64,000 nucleotides of DNA from Dactylosporangium siamense (GTDB taxonomy: Bacteria > Actinomycetota > Actinomycetes > Mycobacteriales > Micromonosporaceae): positions 1 through 64,000 of the forward strand of contig NZ_BONQ01000081.1 in assembly GCF_016862795.1 (NCBI RefSeq). The letters are read 5' to 3'. This document shows, piece after piece, positions 19,601 through 26,719 of the stretch. A program made the position numbers and the translations under genes. Numbering within the stretch: the stretch's first letter is position 1; the number at the start of each line of letters is the position of its first letter. The notes beneath the pieces were generated by a model that saw only the letters and a program-made list of their open reading frames with translations, searched no databases and had not been told where the DNA came from.

Positions 19601-20081
19601 CATCAACCCGAAGATGAAGAGCTCCTACGAGCAGGCGTGGTGCTACGAGGTGGGGATGGTGAAGTGCAAACGCGGCATCGGGGCGATGCAGGAAGCGACC
19701 GCCTACGCCGACTCGTTGCAGAACCAGGGCGGCTGGTCGGGCGCGGATGCGAACGCCGTGAAGCACGCGTACTGGATGGCGCTCATGGCCAGCGACGGGT
19801 TCACCGCCAGCGAGGCCGAGAACCTCGGCGTAGCGCATGAGCTGGGCGCGATCCAGTCCCGGACCCAGGAGGGCGAGAAGGGCGGCAACCCGAACATCGA
19901 CTACGGCGAAGGCGAGTCGGACCTCGACCTGCACAACAACAAGGTCGGCTTCCAGGTCGGTGCGTCCGGTAAGACCGGTGACGAGTTGAAGGCCGCCGTG
20001 ACTGCTACGGTCTACGAGAGAGGCGGTGCCAGCTGCATGCAGGCCGGTATCTGCACGTACTCGTGGGATGCGAAGCATTAG
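13656..20081 (+). CDS. Secreted RHS/YD-repeat protein with polymorphic toxin-like C-terminus
   Basis: A 2141-residue exported giant protein. Residues 1-44 form a signal peptide (hydrophobic run VFCAAVAGAVASSLFVVAPG, then AFAAPA). A long beta-rich N-terminal region includes YTVPLTMPAVSAGPTPKLTL and SWVGEGWDLQ, as in SpvB-like parts of actinobacterial RHS proteins. Many YD repeats follow (for example YDALGRVTGDYDALGH), building the RHS shell, then the RHS core (residues about 1790-1889: HLGAREYEPGTGRFISDD, YSYANGNPV, DPSGLW). After DPSGLW the sequence changes completely into a 252-residue unique tail with a Cys/Pro-rich linker, a hydrophobic helix near 1967-1983 and a compact domain with NAVKHAYWMALM, VAHELG and DLHNNKVG. 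That domain resembles an uncharacterised HAYW/AHE/DNN family seen at toxin C-termini. ATG 13656 has a strong GGGGGAA site. Probably an intercellular competition protein; activity unknown. Confidence 0.9.
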   Translation: MSATVFGLVGGHRRSPVGWRVFCAAVAGAVASSLFVVAPGFAAPAAPATAAAAPATSVPVRSASARAASKAGSQTSPAWTAGAQAWPAGGDAVIAVNTGAAGAATARSALASSASGKAGGLGLAVRGSGGNPLNERALVHGAVTAAGPGSVRVSVADRATTDAAGVRGVLFTVVRADGAAGTGQVALDLDYAGFANAYGGDYGGRLRLVRLPSCVLTTPSLPQCRIQTPVSGVVNTTADQVLSAEAVDVGDGTRATTFAGKPASAATTPAAGAWGPSETDVRKHSGGAADARSTNGTPQTTAASMSDQPVYAMAASASSVSGSYAHTTLSQTATWGAGTQGGEFAYTVPLTMPAVSAGPTPKLTLAYSSNSVDGKTTSTNNQASWVGEGWDLQTGFIERSYRACTDDGGTTGDLCWFTDKVITMVLNGRSTRLIKDDNTGVWKPEADDGSKVELLINDVANGDYFKEYWKVTTQDGTQYYFGKHKRYTTDPDATNSVQKVLVYGNNAGEPCNVAGQPWNSGCDRAYRWNLDYVVDPAGNSMTYFYERYQGKYGNFNGANNWVYDLTSRLKRIDYGARAGSEGTSAPVARVNLVENPRCDPTSSGCSSYPDVPWDQYCPTTQTAPCSQYTPTYWTPWQLAMIYSEVYDAATSTYRQVDSYYLTKTFPSPLDGTAAALWFSALQHTGKAGGTGNDITLPTMTFTGEAKANRVNNGTSNHYRMTLVSTGTGEEVEVTYAPTECTAATVGTYSVDQNTHLCFPGDGSWFHKYVVAKVTDRDLINATEEVTSYTYSTAGSTVPALWRLDSNEAAPSHSYTDFAGYPTVTTKRGPTGGQQSITEKLYFRSLAGDKLTNGTERQVWVVDSTGTQTYDYGQIRGSVREERTYDGSTMTGKTLHSLRFAGPNGYDNPTATRTGTWSGAVPAKAYQTVEYETLTRTLLPGGTWRWTRQARDFDIYGLPVKVTDYADAGTAATADNAGKTADDTCTMISYAARTTARWMVSYPSQSITTDCAASPSGANYLSGSQTLYDGGAVGVAPTKGLVTSSNTLATVSGTTLTWAQAGRTDYDALGRVTGDYDALGHGTTTAYTPAGGGPVTSMTVTNALGHASTATIDPARGDVTRIVDANSKATVMQYDSLGRRTKVWLAGRATNLTPDLEYGYTLRNTAANAVSTKKLGPNGNVVTSYELYDGRLRLRQTQAPAPQAVGGRAITDTTYDARGLTAKTSSFWNNAAPADTIAAFNDTDVLNQHRYSYDNLERQTTDALYSANALKWQTSTLYQGDRTSVTPPAGGVTTQKVFDARGNTTELRQYTSTNLSGTYTSTGYTYDRLNRLTKVTDAAGNEWGTTYDVRGRVTQSTDPDKGATGFTYDAAGRMQTSTDARPVTLTYEYDNLDRKTAVYDGPNTSGFKRAKWVYDTIAKGQLTSSTRYVGTDSFTTTVTGYDDGYRALGSTTTIASSTANPGLPDGTYTTGTTYNVDGSVATVTYPAAGALTAETVTTTYDTTGHVLTVASPATTYVSSSSYYWFGAIYQQVLGSGTKQVRRTTSMDEATNRLVSNATETQNQTTSTNWDLKLKEQYGYDPAGNVKSINEVNAAGGTVANQCFTYNVQRQFAEAWTTASSTCQASPSTAVMGGTDPYWTTFTYDTTSANRTKEVRHTTAGTQTTRTYAYPSTGKRHTLTSVTATGDTTGTDSYLYDNAGNTRSRTISGKPAQTLTWDNEGHLGTVADSAGTTTYIYDADGNRLIAREPAGATVYLPGFEVRKAGGTVTCTRYYGTVASRTATGVTWLGTDHHNTGQVAVDAGTLATTRRKTDPFGNPRGADPTWPNSRGFVDGTRDGTGLTHLGAREYEPGTGRFISDDTVADYTDPQQINGYSYANGNPVTSSDPSGLWNDHDPKDTPAYEPPCTIYNTENCGPPNYGGGTPPKGGPSKPCTKASCDPCKNQGRNPTCATPGQLEVKAEQDAKVLRMKLGCLALFGVACAFLINPKMKSSYEQAWCYEVGMVKCKRGIGAMQEATAYADSLQNQGGWSGADANAVKHAYWMALMASDGFTASEAENLGVAHELGAIQSRTQEGEKGGNPNIDYGEGESDLDLHNNKVGFQVGASGKTGDELKAAVTATVYERGGASCMQAGICTYSWDAKH

Positions 20082-20959
20082 TGAGGCTCTTGCGCAGCGG
20101 CGCGCCGCGGCTGCTCGGTGTGCTTGCCCTCGCGCTGTCCGCGGTGACAGCGTGCGGGCAGCCACCGCTGCAGCCGGGCGCCGCCGGGTTCGTCTGGATG
20201 GGCGACGACCACATCTACTCCGTGGCGAAGAACCAGGCGAACGAGGCGGGCCACCTGCGGCGCACCGATCGCGGCCTGCACACGCAGAACGTGCGGCTGC
20301 CCGACGGGTGCTGGATCGACCTCAACGCCGGCGCGATCGGCCGGGTCGACGACCACCGGTTCGCCGTCGTGCTGGCCTGCGGGTCGCCAGCGCTGTACGT
20401 GTACGACACGGCGAGCCGGCAGTTCGAGCGGCGGCCGGCACCGTCGATCGGTGACCCGCTGATCGCCCTCGAGCCGGGCATGACGACGGGATTCCAGGCC
20501 GACGCCTGCTCGGTGCGGCGGCTGCGGTGGGACGGCCACGAGTACACCGGTGCGCCGGTGGACCTGGGGCCGACCTGCGTGCACGGCAACGGCGTGACCT
20601 CCCTCGCGCTGGTCACCCTCGACGGGCGGCAGCAGCTGCTGTTCACGGCGGTCACCGGCCGCGACGAGGACCGCTGGACGATCCTCGCCCTCGACGTGCG
20701 GACCGGCCAGAGCCGCGTGCTCCGCGACAACGTCGCCGGCACGAGCCGCGCGGTCTGGGCGGTCGCCTCAACCGACGGCGGCACCCTGTTCGTGACCAGC
20801 TCGGAGGGCATCGCACGGGTCGACGTCAGGTCCGGCCGCACGGAGCAGGTCCGCGCCGGCGCCTTCTACCGGCTCGGCCTGTCCCCGGACGGCAGGACGC
20901 TGTTCGCCCAGCGCTTCGACGGCGACACGGCGGCATACGAGTTCATTGCCGTCAGCTGA
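20081..20959 (+). CDS. Lipoprotein, beta-propeller-like; candidate immunity protein
   Basis: A 292-residue exported lipoprotein: the N-terminus (VRLLRSGAPRLLGVLALALS then AVTAC) has a basic start, hydrophobic core and a lipobox ending in the Cys that would be acylated. The mature part is rich in short beta-strand repeats (IYSVAKNQ, VWAVASTDGGTLFVTSSEG, RLGLSPDGRTLFAQRF), as in WD40/PD40-like propellers. GTG at 20081 shares one base with the stop of the RHS gene (TAGTG), so the two are translationally coupled; the open frame 18 bp further upstream lacks such a signal. Position directly after a polymorphic toxin-like tail is where immunity proteins are normally found, and a membrane-anchored extracellular lipoprotein could neutralise a toxin arriving from neighbours. 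This role is inference. Confidence 0.8.
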   Translation: MRLLRSGAPRLLGVLALALSAVTACGQPPLQPGAAGFVWMGDDHIYSVAKNQANEAGHLRRTDRGLHTQNVRLPDGCWIDLNAGAIGRVDDHRFAVVLACGSPALYVYDTASRQFERRPAPSIGDPLIALEPGMTTGFQADACSVRRLRWDGHEYTGAPVDLGPTCVHGNGVTSLALVTLDGRQQLLFTAVTGRDEDRWTILALDVRTGQSRVLRDNVAGTSRAVWAVASTDGGTLFVTSSEGIARVDVRSGRTEQVRAGAFYRLGLSPDGRTLFAQRFDGDTAAYEFIAVS

Positions 20960-20982
20960 CCGGATGGCCCGGAGAGCACGCA

Positions 20983-21056
20983 ACCGTCCTCGCGGTCGCC
21001 ACGACCCTCCGCCGGCACGCGCTGCCCCGAGGATTCACGAGGGGCGGTAGGCGAAG
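20983..21056. repeat. Right copy of duplicated permease/Hsp70 junction
   Basis: This 74-bp block matches 13377-13450 at 62 positions. On the plus strand it reads [16 protein letters not shown], the very end of an ABC permease like the one at 12747, but without its stop codon and without any other permease sequence upstream. On the minus strand its right part is the functional end of the Hsp70-like gene (stop at 21035-21037). The 5' boundary is abrupt at 20983. Confidence 0.75.
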
Positions 21057-23458
21057 TCGGTGAACGACGCGGTGGCGCCGACGTTGCGCCACGTCGTCAG
21101 CAGGCTGATGAACGCCGTCGAGGCCCGCCCGGCCGGCGACGACACGGTCCGGCTGTCACCGGCCCGGTTGTTCACGGTCACCGTGACGGAGGAGGCGGTG
21201 ACGACCACGGTGACGGCGTAGAACCCCGAACCGGGCGTCACCTGGTCCGTCCAGTGGTCGTTCTCGAGCACCGTGTTGTCGTTGACCTTCACCAGCTCGA
21301 TCCAGCCGTCGCCGCAGACGTTGACGTATTCGTACGCCGTGCCGTCTCCGGTGGTGTGCACGGCCACCCCGCCGCAGCCACTGCGGTTGCTGGTCGTCTC
21401 CGGTCCAGCCATCCGGCCGACGGCGAACGACACCGTGTACGCCTCGGGCAGCCGCTGCCCCGACAGCGACATCCGCAGCTCGGCGTACGAGCGCAGGAAC
21501 CCGTCGTCCCAGCCGACCTGCTTCTTCAAGGCCGTGGCGTCCGCCGCGCAGGTGACGTCGCCACGCACGGCCCGCCACTGCACGCGCGAGTCGGTCTCCT
21601 GGCAGCCCGGAGTGCCGCGTTCGACGGAGACCACCGGCCGGGCCGTCGAGCCGCCCGTCGGCGAGACGACGACCACCGGATTGGTGGCGGACGAGCTCGC
21701 GACGGTCGGGCCGGGCGTGGTCGGGGCCGCGGTGGTGGGGTCGGCCGATGCGGGCACGGAGATCGCCGGCCCGGCGCCGCTGCCCGTCTCCGCCTCGCCC
21801 CGAGGACCGCGCTGCTGCGACCAGAACAGCAGACCGGTGGCGATCAGGACCAGCAGGACGAGCGCTCCGGCGAGCAGCGGTGCGGAACGTCGCCGGGCGG
21901 GGACGGCGGGCACCGCCGGAGGAGATGCGGTCGGCCGAGACGGCCCGCCCGGGCGAGTCGGCCCGGTCAGGCGAGACGGCCCGGCCGGACGAGACGTGGT
22001 CGCCGTCGTCGGCCGGGTCGTCGCGGGCGGCGCCGGCGTCACAGCCGGCACGCCGGTCAGCGGCGCCTTGACCGGCGTCGCCGCCACGATTGGCACCCCC
22101 GTCGGTGGCGAGGAGACGGGCGGTGTGACGACCGGCGGTGCCGAGGCCGGCCGTGCCGAGACAGGCGGTGTGGAGGCCGGCCGTGCGGAGACGGGTGGTG
22201 CCGGCGCTGGCCGTGCGGAGACGGGTGGTGCCGGCGCTGGCCGTGCGGAGAAGGGTGGTGCCGAGGTCGGTGGTGTGGAGACGGGCGGTGCGGGGGCGGG
22301 CGGTGTGGAGACCGGTGGTGCGGAGGTCGGCGATGCCATCGCCGGTGCCGAGGCCGGCGGACGGGAAGGGGCCGCGGGGAGCGCGGATGTCGGCAGCTCC
22401 GTCGTGGCGTGCAGGCTGCCGTACGCCACCACGAGCTCCGGCTGCTCGATCACCGTCGGCGCCACCCCCAACGCCCGGTGCAGCAGTTGCGCCGCCAGCG
22501 GGATCCGGCTGGAACCGCCGACGAGCAGCACCCCGGCGAGTTCGTCCGCCGGCACGCCCGCGGCCTGCACGGTGGCCAGGGTCAGCGCGACGGTCCGGTC
22601 CAGATGGCCCCGCGCGGCCTGCTCGAACTCCTCGCGGGTGACGTGCGCGTCGACCTCCACCAGGGGAATGTGGACGTCGGCCGAAGCGTGCCGGCTCAGC
22701 TGTTCCTTCGTCGCCCTGGCGTCCAGCCACAGGAACCGCCGGGCGCGCTGGTCGGCGGTCGTCACCGGGTGGTCGAGCCGGTGCCACGCCTCGGGCGCCG
22801 AACCGGCGGTCGCGTCGCGCAACCGGGCGACGACCACGGCGTCGAGGTCGTCGCCGCCGACGTCGGCCAGTCCGTCAGCGGCGAGGACCTCCACCCCGTC
22901 GGCCGCCTGCCGCACGACGCTGACGTCGAACGTGCCGGCGCCGAAGTCGTACACCACCAGGCACTTCCCGGGAGGGAACGTCGCGCCGAGGACGGACGCG
23001 AAGTAGCCGGCGGCGGCGACCGGTTCGCGGATCAGCTTCACGTCGCCCAGCCCGGCCCCGCGCGCCGCCGAAGCGAGGACCGCGAGCCTCGTCCGGCTCC
23101 ACGCGGCCGGGCAGGTCAGCACCGTTTCCGCGGGGTCGTCACCGCCCACCCGGCGGGCCTCCTCCAGCACCCGCCGCAGGACGGCGGTGAGCAGCTCGAC
23201 GACCGGCACGGCACGGTCGCCGAGCCAGACGGTGTCGTCGTCGATGCGCTGCTTGGGGCTGGGTTCGAACGCGGCAGGATGGACGCCGGCCGAGCGCGCC
23301 GCGTCCGCTCCCGTCAACAGCTGCCCGCCGGCGCCCGCGAACACGGCCGACGGCAGCAGCGGGGACGCGTCGAACAGCAGCGCGCTGACCGGCCCGTCGC
23401 CGCGGCGCAGGCAGCCGACGGTGGTGGACGTGCCCAGGTCGATGCCGAGTCGGAGCAT
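21035..23458 (-). CDS. Hsp70-like ATPase with membrane span and extracytoplasmic domain
   Basis: An 807-residue protein with an N-terminal actin/Hsp70-type ATPase domain (residues 1-370): phosphate-1 loop GIDLGTSTTVG, phosphate-2 loop VYDFGAGTFDVSVV and adenosine motif LLVGGSSRIPLAAQLL. There is no Hsp70 substrate-binding domain. Instead a long Pro/Ala/Thr-rich linker (about 375-520) leads to one membrane helix (APLLAGALVLLVLIATGLLF, about 524-546) and an outside domain of 260 residues, Cys-containing and beta-rich (YTVSFAVGRMAGPET, GTAYEYVNVCGDGWIEL, VTVVVTASSVTVTVNN), like concanavalin/laminin-G folds. This topology suggests a receptor with a cytoplasmic actin-fold ATPase. ATG 23458 follows the kinase gene stop by one base, so it belongs to the two-component operon. 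Confidence 0.87.
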   Translation of the reverse strand: MLRLGIDLGTSTTVGCLRRGDGPVSALLFDASPLLPSAVFAGAGGQLLTGADAARSAGVHPAAFEPSPKQRIDDDTVWLGDRAVPVVELLTAVLRRVLEEARRVGGDDPAETVLTCPAAWSRTRLAVLASAARGAGLGDVKLIREPVAAAGYFASVLGATFPPGKCLVVYDFGAGTFDVSVVRQAADGVEVLAADGLADVGGDDLDAVVVARLRDATAGSAPEAWHRLDHPVTTADQRARRFLWLDARATKEQLSRHASADVHIPLVEVDAHVTREEFEQAARGHLDRTVALTLATVQAAGVPADELAGVLLVGGSSRIPLAAQLLHRALGVAPTVIEQPELVVAYGSLHATTELPTSALPAAPSRPPASAPAMASPTSAPPVSTPPAPAPPVSTPPTSAPPFSARPAPAPPVSARPAPAPPVSARPASTPPVSARPASAPPVVTPPVSSPPTGVPIVAATPVKAPLTGVPAVTPAPPATTRPTTATTSRPAGPSRLTGPTRPGGPSRPTASPPAVPAVPARRRSAPLLAGALVLLVLIATGLLFWSQQRGPRGEAETGSGAGPAISVPASADPTTAAPTTPGPTVASSSATNPVVVVSPTGGSTARPVVSVERGTPGCQETDSRVQWRAVRGDVTCAADATALKKQVGWDDGFLRSYAELRMSLSGQRLPEAYTVSFAVGRMAGPETTSNRSGCGGVAVHTTGDGTAYEYVNVCGDGWIELVKVNDNTVLENDHWTDQVTPGSGFYAVTVVVTASSVTVTVNNRAGDSRTVSSPAGRASTAFISLLTTWRNVGATASFTDFAYRPS
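22201..22260. repeat. 30-bp tandem repeat in the Hsp70-like linker
   Basis: Two head-to-tail 30-bp units (22201-22230 and 22231-22260) differ at one base and are flanked by more diverged copies from about 22130 to 22330. They encode the Pro/Ala/Ser-rich linker of the Hsp70-like protein on the minus strand, so the linker length probably varies between strains. Confidence 0.85.
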
Positions 23459-23459
23459 G

Positions 23460-25358
23460 TCAAAGCCTTTCGCCGGGGACGAACGGGATGTCGGCGACGA
23501 CGGTGGTTCCCGACGGTCCGATGTGGATCTGCAGCACGCCGCCGAGGTGCTCGACGCGTTCCCGCATCGTGGTAAGCCCGACGCCGGACACCCATGGCCG
23601 GCGCGGTTCGCCGCCGTCGTCGACCGTGATCCGCAGCAGCGGCCCGGCGAGCACCCGGAGGTCGACGGCGGCGGTGGTGACGCCGGCGTGTCGGGCCACG
23701 TTGGTGACCGCCTCGACGATGACCCGGTAGGCGGCGACCTCGGCCGCGGCGGGCAGCGCGGGCAGCGGCCGGGGCGTGGTGACGTCGACCCGCAGCGCGT
23801 CGCCGTCGGCGTTGCGCAGGTGGGCGATCTGCTGCCGGACGGCGTTGACGAGGCCGAGCTCGTCGAGGGCGGCGGGCCGCATGCCATACACGATCCGGCG
23901 GATCTCGGTGATCGCATCGGTGGCGTCGCAGCGCAGCTGCCGCAGGATCTTCTCGGCCTGATCCGGTTCGGCGTGCAGGAGATTGGCGGCGGCGTCGGCG
24001 TTGTAGACGATGCCGGTCAGCGTGGGGCCCAGCCCGTCGTGCAGGTCGCGGCGCATGCGGCGGCGGTCGTCCTCCAGGGCGTGCACGACCTGTCCCCGTG
24101 AGGTGCGCAGCTGCTCGGCGAGCCGGTTCGCGCGCAGCAGCTGCGCCAGCGGCCCGGCGACCAGATCGAGCGCCGCGGTCGTGGTCGCCGGGAGCCGGGT
24201 CAGCTCGCCCGGCAACGCGACGACGAGGTCACCGACGTGCTCGGTGTCCGCGGTGAGCGCGGTGACGACGCCGGCCCGGGGCCCGAGGTGCCCGGCGGCC
24301 GCGATGACCTCGTCGCCCTGGCGTAGGACGACACCCGGCACGGCGAGGGCCGCGCGCAGCGTCTCCAGCCACTGCGTCGGCGTCGACCCGGCGGCCAGGT
24401 GGGTGCCCAGCTGCCCGAGCGCGCCGATCGGGTCGGCGCGTCCGCCGAAGAGCATCTCGTCCATGCTCGTGCGGACCCACCGCATGAGCGGGTGGAAGCT
24501 CGTGGCGACGGCGAGCGCCAGCACCAGCCGGACGCCGCGACCGGCCGGTGCGCCGGTGATCGTCTCGACGGTGGCCTCGCCGCCCTCGTAGCCGGCCGCG
24601 ACCGTCGCCAGCGTGACCGTCAGGACCGCGCTGCGGTGGATGACCTCACGGACGTCGACCACCCGGGGATCGACCGAGGCGACCGCAACGGTCAGCGGCA
24701 GGCTGAGCGACAGCACCGCCATCACGACCGCGAGCGTCAGGGATCCCGCGTCGTTGAGGGCGACCGCCAGCAGCGCGCCGCCGGCCACGGCGACCGTGAG
24801 CCCGAGGATCAGCCACAGGAGTTGTCGGCGCTGGTCGCCGGAGGTCAGTTCGAACAGGATCCAGCCCTCGCCCAGCAGCAGCGCGGCCGCAGCGGTCGCG
24901 GCGAGCAGGGCGGTGCGGGTCGCGCCGGCGGTCACGGCGACCGCGGACACCGTCCCGGCGGCGAGCATGGTGCGGCCGAGGACGCGCATGAGCCGCGGCG
25001 ACGGCTTCGGGTCGATGACGGCGAGCAGCGCCGACGGGACGACGACGAGGACCGCGGCGACCCAGACGCCGTCGGCCAGGTGGGGCCGGCCGGCCGCGTG
25101 CAGCAGCACCACGGCGAACATCGCCGCCGCGGCGAGCACCATCCACCGTCCCGGTCGCGACGACCGGTCCAGGGCCGTCACCACGCATCCGGCGGAGGCG
25201 AAGCCGATGCCCGCCACCAGTTGCCAGATCACCGCCCAGACCCGTCCGGGCGCCGCCGGGGCATACCAGAGCGCACCGAGCGCGGCGACGGCAAGCAGCC
25301 CGGTCCCGCCGATCGTCGATGCCGGCGCCCAGAGGACGCGGGCGGCGGTGGCGTTCAT
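23460..25358 (-). CDS. Membrane sensor histidine kinase
   Basis: A 632-residue histidine kinase of the HisKA_3 class. The N-terminal 300 residues hold about eight membrane helices (GGTGLLAVAALGALWYAP onward), then a GAF-like region near 310-410, the phospho-acceptor segment RRMRRDLHDGLGPTLTGIVY (His about residue 440), and an ATPase domain with VIVEAVTNVARHAG (N box) and VSGVGLTTMRERVEHLGG (G box). All catalytic elements are intact, unlike the kinase at 10501. Its start ATG overlaps the stop of the response regulator (ATGA, 25355-25358), and the Hsp70-like gene follows after one base, forming a three-gene operon regulator-kinase-Hsp70. The stimulus is unknown; the neighbours point to envelope sensing. 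Confidence 0.9.
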   Translation of the reverse strand: MNATAARVLWAPASTIGGTGLLAVAALGALWYAPAAPGRVWAVIWQLVAGIGFASAGCVVTALDRSSRPGRWMVLAAAAMFAVVLLHAAGRPHLADGVWVAAVLVVVPSALLAVIDPKPSPRLMRVLGRTMLAAGTVSAVAVTAGATRTALLAATAAAALLLGEGWILFELTSGDQRRQLLWLILGLTVAVAGGALLAVALNDAGSLTLAVVMAVLSLSLPLTVAVASVDPRVVDVREVIHRSAVLTVTLATVAAGYEGGEATVETITGAPAGRGVRLVLALAVATSFHPLMRWVRTSMDEMLFGGRADPIGALGQLGTHLAAGSTPTQWLETLRAALAVPGVVLRQGDEVIAAAGHLGPRAGVVTALTADTEHVGDLVVALPGELTRLPATTTAALDLVAGPLAQLLRANRLAEQLRTSRGQVVHALEDDRRRMRRDLHDGLGPTLTGIVYNADAAANLLHAEPDQAEKILRQLRCDATDAITEIRRIVYGMRPAALDELGLVNAVRQQIAHLRNADGDALRVDVTTPRPLPALPAAAEVAAYRVIVEAVTNVARHAGVTTAAVDLRVLAGPLLRITVDDGGEPRRPWVSGVGLTTMRERVEHLGGVLQIHIGPSGTTVVADIPFVPGERL

Positions 25359-26038
25359 GAGACCGCCGGGGTGGGCCGGTCGTCGGCGCGACCCAGACCT
25401 TCCCGGCGGGCCCGCTCGATGGCCTCGGCGCGGCTGGCGACCCGCAGCTTCGCGAAGATCGTCGAGACGTGGTTCGAGACCGTCTTGGGAGTGACACCGA
25501 GGTCGGCGGCGATCGCGGCGTTGCCGTGGCCCTGCGCGACCCGGTCCAGGATGTCCCGCTCGCGTGGGGTCAGGTCCGGCAGGCCCGTGCCGGCCGGCTG
25601 CGCGGCGCTGAGGAAGCCGATCAGGCGGCCGGCGATCCCCGGACCGATCACCACGTGCCCGGTCACGACCGAGCGGACGGCGGAGAGCAGCTCGTCCTGG
25701 TGCGACCCCTTCAACAGGTAACCCCGGGCGCCGGCGCGCATCGCCGCCAGGACGCTGTCATCGTCCTCGAACATGGTCAGCACCAGCACCGCGACATCGG
25801 GGAGCAGCACCCCGAGCCGCCGGGTCGCCTCGATGCCGTTGAGGTCCGGCATCTGCAGATCCATGATGACGACGTCGGGGCGGGTCAGCTGCGCCTCGCG
25901 CAACGCCTGCGTGCCGGTGCTCGCCTCCGCCACGACCTCGATCCCGGGCAGCGACGTCAGCAGCGCGGTGATGCCCCGACGGACCACCAGGTGATCGTCT
26001 GCGATGAGGACGCGGATCGGCGCTGCATCGGCGGTCAT
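25355..26038 (-). CDS. NarL/FixJ-type response regulator
   Basis: A 227-residue DNA-binding response regulator. The receiver domain shows IRVLIADDHLVVRRGI with its acidic pair, the phospho-acceptor Asp in VIMDLQMPDLNG, the Thr of VLVLTMFEDD and the Lys of YLLKGS. The C-terminal LuxR-type helix-turn-helix is LTPRERDILDRVAQGHGNAA followed by IAADLGVTPKTVSNHVSTIF. It is complete. ATG 26038 was chosen because receiver homology begins a few residues later; the longer open frame upstream is non-coding in composition. It is the first gene of an operon with the kinase and Hsp70-like protein, divergent from the small membrane protein gene, which may be one of its targets. Confidence 0.93.
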   Translation of the reverse strand: MTADAAPIRVLIADDHLVVRRGITALLTSLPGIEVVAEASTGTQALREAQLTRPDVVIMDLQMPDLNGIEATRRLGVLLPDVAVLVLTMFEDDDSVLAAMRAGARGYLLKGSHQDELLSAVRSVVTGHVVIGPGIAGRLIGFLSAAQPAGTGLPDLTPRERDILDRVAQGHGNAAIAADLGVTPKTVSNHVSTIFAKLRVASRAEAIERARREGLGRADDRPTPAVS

Positions 26039-26196
26039 GAGCTGATGATGGCGGCCGCACCGATGCGGTGGGACCCCCGCCGACCCGGGAATGTCCGGGA
26101 ACCTTTCCCGGTCCGCCCGGGACGCCGCCCGATGCGGCCCGATCGTCGGATGCTCCAAGCTGTGTCACATCACGCACCGCTGGTAAGGAGCTGACC

Positions 26197-26577
26197 GTGG
26201 AGACCACCGTCAAGAACAAGATCGGCCTGACCCTGGCGGCACTGCTGGCGATCGGCGACGTCGTCACCCCGTTCACACCTCCGCTTGCCGCCGACGAGGC
26301 GACCAACGGCCCGCCGTTCGCGGTGATCGTCGCGGGAGCGGTCCTCGGCGTGATCACGCTTGTCTGCGCGGTCCACATGTGGCGCACCGGCAACCGGATC
26401 AGCGCGCGGCTCATCGCCGGCACCCGCATCCTGTCAGCCCTGTCCGCGATGCCCGCGTTCATCGTGTCCGGCATCCCGCCGATCGTCGTGGCGCTCGTTG
26501 CGGCCGGGGTACTGCTGACGGTCCTCAGCGTGGTGCTCGTCCTGTCCCGGCCCACCGGGGTGACCGCCGAGAGCTGA
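26197..26577 (+). CDS. Small four-helix membrane protein of unknown function
   Basis: A 126-residue protein that is almost entirely membrane helices: IGLTLAALLAIGDVVTPF, FAVIVAGAVLGVITLVCAV, a third segment with RILSALSAMPAFIV, and IVVALVAAGVLLTVLSVVLV. GTG at 26197 is preceded by AAGGAG at ideal spacing and defines the start; the frame opens further upstream but without a ribosome-binding site. I do not recognise a characterised family. It lies divergent from the response regulator gene and upstream of the peptidoglycan-binding protein, so it may be a regulated component of the same envelope system. Its stop codon falls in the first unit of a short tandem repeat. Confidence 0.82.
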   Translation: METTVKNKIGLTLAALLAIGDVVTPFTPPLAADEATNGPPFAVIVAGAVLGVITLVCAVHMWRTGNRISARLIAGTRILSALSAMPAFIVSGIPPIVVALVAAGVLLTVLSVVLVLSRPTGVTAES

Positions 26578-26638
26578 ACCCGGCCGAGAGCTGAACTGTC
26601 CACCGAGAGCTGAACCCGGCCGAGAGCTGCACCGGCCG
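26567..26638. repeat. Short tandem repeat spanning a stop codon
   Basis: The 10-mer CCGAGAGCTG occurs at 26567, 26584, 26603 and 26620, making two 36-bp units each built of a 17- and a 19-bp step. The first copy contains the stop codon of the small membrane protein gene (GAGAGCTGA). Slippage of the coding end into the intergenic region is the simplest origin. Confidence 0.85.
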
Positions 26639-26719
26639 CACACCAACTGAAGTCATGCCACCGGGCCGCCTGCCGTCGCGCGGTTGCCCGGCATACCACC
26701 ACGCCTTCGGGAGGCAACG

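Noticed and set aside
14115-20165. A 2016-codon open frame antisense to the RHS gene
   Set aside because: It mirrors the RHS coding sequence, has Arg/Val/Gly-skewed composition and no recognisable domain; long antisense frames are expected in very GC-rich DNA.
13425-21034. RHS locus as a classical transposon or integrative element
   Set aside because: No transposase, integrase, terminal inverted repeats or tRNA target were found; only the imperfect junction duplication supports acquisition.
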